Below, in pieces: positions 55,260 through 64,000 of a DNA stretch of 64,000 nt. Below the pieces are notes generated by a model. The model ran no database searches and was not told the DNA's origin. It saw only the letters and a list, made by a program, of their open reading frames with translations. The stretch's first letter is position 1, and each line of letters begins with the position of its first letter. Source of the DNA: Isoetes taiwanensis (taxonomy: Eukaryota > Streptophyta > Lycopodiopsida > Isoetales > Isoetaceae); contig JAJEKV010000036.1 in NCBI GenBank assembly GCA_021234155.1, forward strand, positions 13,343,426 through 13,407,425, read 5' to 3'. The position numbers were made by a program, and so were the translations under genes.

Positions 55260-58021
55260 TCAAGAACAATTTATAATGGCCAGAACTTTGATGCAATGTT
55301 GCTCAAGATATATGTTCTTACATGAAACATCACACTACAAATCAATGATCACTTCATTTATCAACTCCATTAGCAAATCGAAACTCAAATGCATAAGCAA
55401 TTTATTCCTTCAACTTTCAATGGTCATTAACCTTCAAACATCGAAGTAATACCAATGGTATTTCAATGGTCAATAAACAAACCTTTTCTTCACGAACTCG
55501 AATGCCCAAGGTCTCCAACGAACTCAATGCCAAATGCATCTTATGTTTTTCTTTTTTAAGCACAGGTCCGGCCGATAGGCCTAACCGAATGCCGTTCTAC
55601 TCTGCCGGATGATCATTCTGGCTTCACAGCATTGGACCGAGTTATTTAAACTCGGTTCCCTCCCGAAACTTCAGATCTATGGTCAACTTACCAACAATAT
55701 CCCATAATTTTCATTCGTGTCTATAACTGCAATTTTAATGGTCCTTATTTAACCATTAGGTATCCTATTGTTTAAATTTGGTTTTTCCGGGGTTCCGAAA
55801 ACTTTTTGGAATTTTTTCTTGATTTGATTTCCTAAGGTTTTGATGGTTTTGGTGGCCGGAAAACAATTCCGATTTGCCAAAAATCGGACGTCTTTCTTTT
55901 CCTATGATTTTTCCTATGATGATTTAGACATTTTTTGCTTGCCTTATCCGTTCCGAAGTCGAATTTGTTTCCCTTTCTGGCTGCATCCTGGCATGCATGC
56001 CACGATTTCTCAAGAGCTCGGCGCCTTAGATTTTGTTAAAAATCCATTCTTGATGCTTCGCTCTCCCTATTGGCCGTAACTGATATACTGGTATGTTTCG
56101 CTCCATTTGTTCAGGCATAATTATTTTTGGCATTCTTATGATAGCATTATGCATGCTTAGAGTGGTAATCTAGGCGCTTGCAGGTGGCTTGGGATGGATT
56201 CAGAGCTTCAAGTTGTGAGTTAGGGTTTGTTCTATCATGTAGTTTAAATAATACCTGATCAGAAAATAGGTAGCAATTCAGAGTCTTTCTCCTGTGCAGA
56301 TGTAGTATAGTTTAGCAATGAGGCTGTCACAATTTCCTCTGTCCGTTATTAATTTTTTGTTGTCTCCTATGATGTTTACAATTTCCTCTGTCCGTTATTA
56401 ATTTTTTGTTGCCTGTATTTTAGTTCACATTCTTGCTTTCTTCTAAAACAATATGATCATTGGAGGAATTCAGTTCTAAGATGGTTTCTATATATTGCAG
56501 ATGCTGCGATTGACATGCAACAAATCTCAAGAGTTCCTACCTTGCTTTATGCATTTCAAGCTCCACCTTTTCCATTGTCAGTAAGTTTTACAATAACTTG
56601 CAGACTTCTATGATGATTCCATCATTTGAGGCATTGTCTATAATTGGCAATTAGAATATATGATTGCTTTTCTTATTGCCATGGTGCTTTAATTTTCAGG
56701 AAGGAACTCAATAAAATGATGTCTTCATTATGCAATTGATCAACCTTGAATTCATGGGTCATAAGTAGCAGATTTTGGATTGAATGCAAGCTTCATTTCT
56801 CCTCAAGACTGGAGAGGTCCGATCTTGAAGACTTAAAGTAAGTGACAATCCAGATCATTACACATCAAATTTATAACATTCCCAAGCTGCTTGAGGGTAT
56901 GCATGGCTGAGCAACAGAGGTGCATTGCAAGAGCAATACAATAGCCAGCCATCTCAGAAGGATAAACCTCAATTTCCCTATCTATTAGTGCTATGAATTT
57001 ATCTTTCTTATTTTACAGTAGATGTATCTTTACATCCATATTACATGAGAATTGGTATTGAGCATTATTTATTTCATTCTTAGCTATAGATGAGGTCCAG
57101 ATTGAACCAAAGATTGGTGGGTTGCCAGATTGAGCCACATATTATTTGGGACAGAATTGTATAAGATTTTGGGAGGCAAGAACACAACAAAGGATGGGGA
57201 TGGAATTGCCTTTAGAGAAAAGCACATAAGATTGCCTGCTATCATGGCAAGTATCTTTATCCAAATTCCCTGAGATTCTCTGGTATATCCATACTCTTTT
57301 GAAATTTCGTGATATCTCATTCTGAAGCATCCAGGTCTGGAAATAGCTCAGATGTAATCCTTATGGAACCACCAAAATGCATTATGTTAAGGTGTGACCA
57401 TGTAAAAAAGCCTAAATTAGTGACCAAATGTATAACACTGTAGAAAGAAGATATAGCTTCAATCCAAAAATGACGATTGAATGTTCTTGATTTGTCATTG
57501 TTTTCTCCCGGCATTACAAGTCTGTTAGATGTGTTTCTGTTATCCATCTATAATATCTTATGTTATCCGCATGGTGCCACAGTGAATACATTCAGGACTT
57601 GCTATTCATGTATTCAAACTTTATGTTTCCATCATGTTGTAAATGTCATTTCTAAGATTGACTTTGCTTTGTATGTCTTCCAGACCATGGATCCATCAAA
57701 ACAACCATAAATAGTGCTTCTGGAGATAAAGTCTTCGTTGAAAGGTAAGATAGAGAACTTCCAAGCTTAAATGTGTTTCATTTTCCTTCCTTCCCAGAGG
57801 TCAATGTGATCATATTCTACCCTGCAAGGCACCAACAGCAGTTCATATAGATCATTAGAAGAGTTGGAATTTGGATGTTGCAAACTTGCTGACATGCTAT
57901 TTACTGGCCGCTATTGCCTATGGTTGAATGTTTGTTTGATATTCAACATGACTTTAAGACAAGTGCATAACAAAACGTCAAGCGAAGGATCGTAATCTGT
58001 AATTCAAAAGTGATAGAACAC
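55260..58021. other. No recognisable gene; one exon-like piece
   Basis: At 56,501-56,581 a segment between CAG and GTAAG reads AAIDMQQISRVPTLLYAFQAP and may be an exon of an unknown gene. A 33-base unit ACAATTTCCTCTGTCCGTTA is repeated at about 56,330 and 56,378. The last exons of the EXS gene, expected here on minus, were not found. Confidence 0.35.
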
Positions 58022-58809
58022 CTGAAATAGTTCCATAGCCCACGTCGGAACACTCAAGTAATGCAACCACCAAGTCTCCTCCTTTTGCATTCACACCGGG
58101 AATATCCAGTCTTAGAAGAGATTGGAGCCAGACGAATCTTAAAATAACATCTGTCACCTACATAGCAGAAGACTGATTGTGAATGATAACAGAACTGGAA
58201 ATGAGTAAAATATGTAAGATGCTTTACCATTGAAATGTAGTAGATAGATCTGTATTTGAGGGCAAGCCTGTCTCTAAGCCATGGGTTTTTGGAGTTTCTT
58301 TGTAGAAGTCCCCAGTCAGCAACGATATCCCAGTATATAGATGCAGTTGTGGCAACAGCAGATGATATCACTGTCAGAGATAACCAAAGGGTGGAATTCC
58401 TGTTGTTTATGTAAGTCAATCTAAAGGCAATGGCGAGGAGAGTTGAGAAGTACTTCAGAGAATTTTTGGCCCAGAAAATGCCTTGGTCATCATACCAGCG
58501 TCTAGCACACTGCCATATGAAGAAGCCAGAGTACAGTGAGTACAATGTTAATGTATAATTTAAATGATGTTATGAATGTTATGTACCTGAATACAGTGCC
58601 ACCAGAATGGTAACAAGGCAAGGAAAAAGGCTATATTCTCATAGTGCCGATTTTCCATACATGCTCTCTCGAAAGTGTCTTAATGCGAGGACCTGCAATT
58701 TTTGGGCCCACATGTTGGTTATCAATTTCAGCTTCACAAGAAATTTCAGTGATTGTTATGAAGTTGCACAAAGAAAAATTACCTGGCTGATGATTTGGTC
58801 AGTGATAGC
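58022..58809 (-). pseudogene. EXS-domain (PHO1/XPR1/SYG1-type) gene fragment, four exons
   Basis: The minus exons are 58,809-58,783 (AITDQIISQ), 58,692-58,587, 58,509-58,228 and 58,157-58,022, all GT-AG. The protein reads VLALRHF, IAFFLALLPFWWHCIQ|CARRWYDDQG, NSLKYFSTLLAIAFRLTYINN, SIYWDIVADWGLLQRNSKNPWLRD, SIYYISM|VTDVILRFVWLQSLLRLDI. This is the EXS domain, a multi-pass membrane segment of plant phosphate exporters and relatives. One-base shifts occur in exon 2 (before ENRHYEN) and in exon 4 (GAG|TGTTCCGACGT, which should continue as VFRRGLWNYFR). No SPX part upstream nor the FRLENEH end downstream is seen. It is a partial pseudogene or an assembly-damaged gene. It is divergent to the OSB gene, under 1 kb away. 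Confidence 0.85.
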
Positions 58810-58959
58810 CTGTAGTAACAAGTACATTCTTTGTAAATTATCTATGGTAAATGGAGGGAATTCATGTCTTATACCTTATATACAGGGGCACAAAGGCAAT
58901 GCAGAGCCATTAAATTCTTCTTTCATGAATTCTTTGGCGATCATTTTCCCTCACATGGA

Positions 58960-59100
58960 TAAACGGTATCGCATGGCTCTGTTCAAAGAAGTCTTCATTA
59001 AGTTGCATGCTACATATCCAAATCCACCAAGTGTTGGAAATATAGGCTGATAAAGGATATGGCATGGCTCTGTTCAAGGGAGTCTTCATTAAGTTGCAAA
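58960..59100. repeat. Short tandem duplication
   Basis: ATGGCTCTGTTCAA-G-AGTCTTCATTAAGTTGCA occurs at about 58,972-59,008 and 59,063-59,098. It is of unknown origin and lies between the divergent EXS and OSB genes. Confidence 0.8.
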
Positions 59101-59609
59101 GGATAGATGCAGTCCCCATCTTTACATGCTTGCTCTGAACTAATTATCTATTTGTAGCTAATCATAATCCCTCTTTTGTGATTCATTTTTATGTTATAGA
59201 CATACACACAGCTGCTCTATTATGCTTAGAAGTTTTAAGCGATGGACTGCCTACCAACAGTTTAACCTTATATTAGGTATGAACAAGTTGTGCATTTGCT
59301 AATGTGTTGTTTTACAAGAATATAGACTAGAATGGCTAATGTGTTGATTCCCTACTGTAGTAAACAATATACACTCCGCGATGAAATAATGGCATCATTA
59401 AACTGCTTGCACCATTGTAATAAGTCTGCATACAACAATAATTCTTTGTTCCCATGCCTTATGGAATTCTCTGCACTTTAGTTGTGGTCGTAGTTATGCT
59501 GAAGGGTCTAGCAGCTGTGACGTTTTATTAGCCACTTCTCCTTGAATTTTATGCGCATCTCTAAACCGAGGTGCTGACCTGTTCAATCTCTTATCTTTTT
59601 CAAGAGTCT

Positions 59610-61128
59610 ATGTAAAATAAAAAGGTAGATTAAAGTATGATTCTGGAAGCTGGGACAGCTATGTGGTGGATTTGGAGCATGATTCTAAAAAGGCTCGGAA
59701 GCAGCAAGAGTTAGATGTTGAGGATGATGGCGAGTTTATGAGACCTTCTTTTGTAAACTGGACCAAAGAACTGGCTAATACTGTGTCTTTAACTGGCATT
59801 GTCAAGGGTGATGTAGAGAAGAAATTTACGAGCAATGGAAAGCCATATACCCGTTGCAGCTTATCCGTTTGGAAGTCATCTAAGGAGCCTCCTAATAGGT
59901 TGGATTAACTTATTTCCAATTCTTAATGTCCTTTCCCCTATTTTTCTTTATATTGTTGGAGTTGCAATATGATTTTCTAGGAGCAAATTGTCCGTCTTAT
60001 TTCATAGCTTTAGTTTTCTATCTTTAGCCCATGGTAGAGAACAATTTTGTAGAGTTGGTAAAGCAGGTAATATGTAGCTCTTTGATTTCATGTATGAGTA
60101 CCAAGGATGATGCTAGAAGGCGTTTCTCTTTAATGCTGTTACACCAATTGGTTTTGGAATCCTCTTTCGAAATGCCCATACGCACTGCATATCTCGCAGG
60201 TTCAACCTTATTTTCTGGGATGAGATAGCAGAAGTTGCAGCACGATATTTGAATGAAGGACAAAATCCATGTAACAGGACGCATTAATATTTACACGTGT
60301 ACCGACAAAAGCAATGTTGTTCAAACTTATGTGAAGGTCCGATTTTCAAAGCGGATTTTAGTATAAGGAAAGGCCATTGAACATCTCCCCTTTAGTTTGT
60401 TAGTCTTTGTTAGTCTTTGCTGCTTCCTTGAAGGGCAATACCAAGGAAGGGAAAGCTAATGTGAATTTTTCGGGTGCAAAAAATGAAGGCAGAAAGATTA
60501 ATGCATTTGTTCTACTACTTATTCCACAGGTCGTTGTTAATAATGTGCACTTTGTCGAACCTGCAAAATCAGATGGGTTTATAGAAGACTTTGCGGATAA
60601 ACCTGATGAGGAAAGACTCTCAGGCACTCGGTTTGAAAACGGCTTCTGAGAAGGGTCAAGATGCAGAATCACAAAAAACAAGTCACTCAAATTCAACTGG
60701 TTTTCAAACAGGTGCTCGCAAACTGTGGGATTCACAGGCCGCATCTTATGAAGGTAAAGAAATAGGACATTTGTTTCAAGTATTAAGTGTTTGATCCTAT
60801 TATTAACCTTATGAATCCAATGTTCTCTCCTGAAATTCTTATTTTCCAGATAGAAACTTAGAAACTGGTAAGCTTTGGCAGGCCTTTTTCTCTGATCCCT
60901 CTGCATGGTGGGACAATAGAGGGAAAAATGTAGGTCTTTTTATTACATTTTGGTTTATTTGCTAGCATTTGTTTGCTTGAAGTGACAAATGTACATTATT
61001 ACTTTCAGAAAACCATCAAAAGCCCAGATTTTAGGCATAGAACCACAACCGATGCGTTGTGGGTGGATTCAAAAGGTACACCTGATTGGGTAGCTCAGAA
61101 ACTGTCAAAGTTAGATTCACAGCGCTGA
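59610..61128 (+). pseudogene. Organellar single-stranded-DNA-binding protein (OSB-type), frameshifted
   Basis: The exons are about 59,620-59,898, 60,200-60,336, 60,530-60,753, 60,850-60,929 and 61,009-61,128, with GT-AG borders. An OB-fold part reads WTKELANTVSLTGIVKGDV, then PPNR|FNLIFWDEIAEVAARYL, HVTGRINIYT and VVVNNVHFVEPA. The C-terminal PDF motif of the OSB family reads KLWQAFFSDPSAWWDNRGKN|KTIKSPDFRHRTTTDALWVD, ending GTPDWVAQKLSKLDSQR and a stop. OSB proteins bind single-stranded organellar DNA and limit mitochondrial recombination. One-base frameshifts occur in GGACAAAATCC (about 60,255) and near GAAAACGG (about 60,640), both at A-runs. The transit-peptide exon was not found. Good conservation makes assembly error as plausible as pseudogenisation. 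Confidence 0.82.
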
Positions 61129-62424
61129 AGAAGGCATGGCGAAATATAAACAATTCAAGAAATGAATCACATGATTAGTGAAGATTAAGAATGAGAGCCA
61201 CAACGTTTTGTAATGCGGGAAGCTAAAACATTTCGTAGCAGCGGAAGCTGGAGCCTTTTGTAGATGAACAAGGGTTCCAAGCTTACTTTTTTTCATCTAC
61301 TGGATTATTTGTCAATCATTGAGCTTAAAAATGGAAATTCATAATGGAAGCTGATGTATATAAATTATCTTTCAGATAGAGCCTTTTTTGTACATTTTAT
61401 TGTTCATAACCCTAAAAAGCAAAGATGACATTTTGCCTAGCAAATTGGTTCCTTCAGTTTGGTTTCTACATGTTATGCTAATTGTGCTTGCGTTTTAAGC
61501 ATTTGCAGGCAACTATATCTTATGTGCTCCGTGTATATGCTAATTGTAAATCTATGCAGGAGTCTATAGCTGTAGCTGGGTACATATAAGCCATTGACTA
61601 TATGGTACGTCTCCAAGTATTTCATGCACGAGTTTGCATTTTTTCAACTATAGAGCACCTGTGCACAGCCATTGCATTCTTTTGTCTAGATTTTTTATCA
61701 TTGATTTCTAATATCATAATTTGACCATGACATGCTCTATAGCTCTTGAAGCAGGAGAAATGTATGGTAAAAAGCATGTGTTCTTATTTGAGGTAACGTA
61801 TGACTATGTTATTTGTAGTAAAGTCTCTTGGAATACAATGTCCTAAAAAATATAACGATTTGTGAAACTACTATTATTTGAGAATCAAGTTGTTTTGCCA
61901 TTTCATTAAGCTTATACAACAAAACTAACACTCTCCTTACCAACAAGAAATAATATTGTCCATCAAGCTTATCTATTTTTGTTTTTACAACATGTTTGTC
62001 ATCAACTTTAACATTTACTATCCCTCTCAACGCAATTACCAACTATTGCTTCGAACATTTCAAGAATTGGTGCTTTTGTTCTTTCATAGTCACACAAACA
62101 GGTTCTAAAACATCTTATGTTCAAACTTCAACTTCTAATTGAATTGCAAATGGCCAAAAACCACTTGATTGATTAAGCCATTTTTTATAATACACAAAAT
62201 ACTTATTATAAATCGACAACATCCTACACAATCTATGAAAACTATCATGACCATATTATAAGCTTTTACTCATGGAATGAGGTTTCATGTATACAAAAGA
62301 AGTAGATCCTTATCGGCTGCCAAATATTTACGTACCTATATTGTAGTGCACCTTAAACTCTACAAATGCCAATTCATTCATGGCCTACTAATCCAAAACT
62401 ATTCTACAATCCACATTTGCTAAA
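61129..62424. other. 3' flank of OSB gene and Helitron body
   Basis: AT-rich sequence with no recognisable frame. The Helitron ending at 62,452 probably begins in this stretch, but its TC start was not identified. Confidence 0.4.
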
Positions 62425-62452
62425 GCCCGGCAACGCCGGGCACCATAACTAG
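62425..62452 (+). mobile_element. Helitron 3' terminus
   Basis: The hairpin arms GCCCGGC (62,425-62,431) and GCCGGGC (62,435-62,441) surround AAC. Seven bases later comes CTAG (62,449-62,452), followed by T. The hairpin is identical to the one at 27,810-27,826, so both belong to one Helitron family. The bodies upstream of the two ends show no obvious similarity. Confidence 0.75.
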
Positions 62453-62803
62453 TACTTTCAATTTCTCCTTTTTCTATACATCTTTGCTTACCTTCCAATG
62501 AACCTTGTGCACGCATCAAATATGTTTGATCTTCATACAATCACTTAGGCACTAATACATAAACTGTCACAGGAAATTATCTGACTGCACATGGTATTAA
62601 ACCATTCATTACCCTTCAGGTGTTCATACTGCCCACAGCAAAAATATGGTATTAACCAAGCTTTACCATTTAGGTTTTCCAGCAAGAACTTATGGTCTTA
62701 AACCAAATATTACCTTTCAGGTTTTCTCATGAACTATGCAACACCATTTAGGTTCTCAAATGAAATTAGATATGAACATATTTCTTTCATTCCCCTTTTC
62801 ATA

Positions 62804-63997
62804 TCACAATTTCATGACATTCTGACAATTCATCATATCTGCCAGCCTTTGAAAACGTTTCCAACCAAGTGCTTTGGTTAGGATATCTGCTACCTGATCT
62901 CCTGTATGTACATAAGTCAATTGAATGTGTCCCTTGCTAACCATCTCTCTGATATAGTGCATTTCCATCTCTATATGTTTTGTCCTTTCATGAAGAACAG
63001 GGTTTTTCGTCATAGCTATACAGCTTTGGTTATCACAAAATAGTTGTGTACTGTCCTTTTGTATAATTCCCAATTCATTCAATAACCTTCTTAACCAAAT
63101 GATTTCCTTTGCTGCAAGTGTAGTGGCTGCATACTCTGACTCAGCAGTAGACAAAGCTATTGAAGACTATTTCTTACTTCTCCAGCTCACAGGTCCTCCT
63201 CCAAGCATTACCACATATCCAGAAGTTGATTTCCTTTCGTCACCAATCTGCATCTGTGTAACATTTTAGTTCTAGATCACTTGTATCATATACTATCCCT
63301 GTGGTTTTTGTACCCTTTAAGAATCTAAGCACCTTCTTGGCTGCTGTCCAATGCTCGAATCCAGGATTATGGTTATATCTACTTAGCACATTTACAATAA
63401 AAGCAATATCAGGTCTGCTGTTGTTGGCAATGAATAATAAGCTTCCTATTAATTGTCTGTAGGGAATTTTCTTCATCTCTTCAACTTCACTGTCTGTTTG
63501 AGGGCACATGTGTTTTGAAATGGAGCCTTTACAACATTGCAGTCTTGCATGTTAAATTTTTCTAAAACTGTGTCAATGTACTTGCTTTGGCATAAAGATA
63601 TGGTCATGTTCTCCCTATTTCTTTTCACTTCCACCCCGAGGTATTGTGACAACTCACCAAGATCAGTCATCTTGTACCTTCCCTTAAGCATTTGCTTGCA
63701 ATTTATTAAAAAATCTGAACTGTTAGAAGCCAGCACACAATCATCTACATAAATTGCCATAATGCAAAATTTCTCACCTTCTCTTAACAAATACACGTTC
63801 CCATCATTTGTTAATTTCATAAATCCTTGTTCCTTCAAGAAATCGTTTATGCAAGAGTACCATTCCCTAGGTGACTGTTTAAGGCCATAAACAGCCTTTT
63901 TAAGCCTCCACACTTTTCCTAATCCCTTCTCAAAGCCCTGAGCTTGATTCATGTAGACTTCCTCTTTCAAGTCTGCATTCAAAAAAGCTGTACACAC
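62804..63997 (-). pseudogene. Ty1/copia pol, RT and RNase H part, runs off window
   Basis: From the right edge on minus: reverse transcriptase ([72 protein letters not shown]). Then the connection (YRQLIGSLLFIANNSRPDI, YTDADW) and RNase H (KSTSGYVVMLGGGPVSW, ALSTAESEYAATTLAAKEIIWL, NPVLHERTKHIEM, HTGDQVADILTKAL). The FLNADL and YVDD motifs are diagnostic for Copia. Frameshifts near 63,500 and after YTDADW, plus an in-frame TAG after WRSKK, inactivate it. A polypurine AAAAGGGGAATG follows the stop at about 62,800-62,790, where the 3' LTR should begin. That LTR is apparently incomplete. Confidence 0.92.
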
Positions 63998-64000
63998 GTC

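Overview
This is plant nuclear DNA, dominated by transposons. The evidence is GT-AG introns in every recognisable gene, a plant-only organellar single-stranded-DNA-binding (OSB) gene, a desiccation-related ferritin-like gene, an AIR-carboxylase remnant, and plant-type Copia, LINE, CACTA and Helitron sequences. The DUF7869/Sola-type transposase and a ParB-like transposon gene make me favour a non-flowering land plant with a large genome, such as a fern. That placement is inference.

Layout. 0-7.2 kb: decayed minus-strand coding sequence with a ParB-like DGQHS motif, a fold-back element, several acidic hypothetical ORFs and a duplicated TATA-box module. 7.5-10.3 kb: broken DUF7869-type transposase. 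12.25-13.56 kb: the best intact gene, a three-exon desiccation-related protein with ABRE and RY-like motifs upstream. 15.8-22.7 kb: an array of ~1.12 kb monomers split by a 3.0 kb TIR element at 18,042-21,043 with a 4-bp target duplication. 22.7-24.7 kb: a CpG-rich CACTA-like element. 25-36 kb: mostly non-genic, with a LINE 3' end, a Helitron 3' end at 27.84 kb and an ~89-bp palindromic satellite at 30.2-30.9 kb.

36-40.5 kb: a tandemly duplicated cluster whose one coding copy is a two-exon gene for a secreted peptide with four 20-residue Cys-rich repeats (minus strand, 37,345-36,828). It matches no family I know and is the most interesting item here. 42.1-45.3 kb: an AIR carboxylase (PurE) pseudogene next to a LINE-derived insertion with a perfect 17-bp target duplication. 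49-55.3 kb: a nested wreck of an LTR element with primer-binding site, a CACTA transposon and a LINE. The LINE endonuclease and reverse transcriptase lie on opposite strands with the CACTA DUF4216 domain between them, which one inversion explains.

58.0-61.1 kb: two divergent host gene fragments, an EXS (PHO1/XPR1-type) gene on minus and an OSB gene on plus. Both have well-conserved exons but one-base frameshifts, either young pseudogenes or assembly errors. 62.4 kb: a second Helitron end. 62.8-64 kb: the 3' part of a Ty1/copia pol on minus, running off the window. No operon-like cooperation is expected or seen. The genes are independent and the architecture reflects repeated insertion, duplication and inversion.
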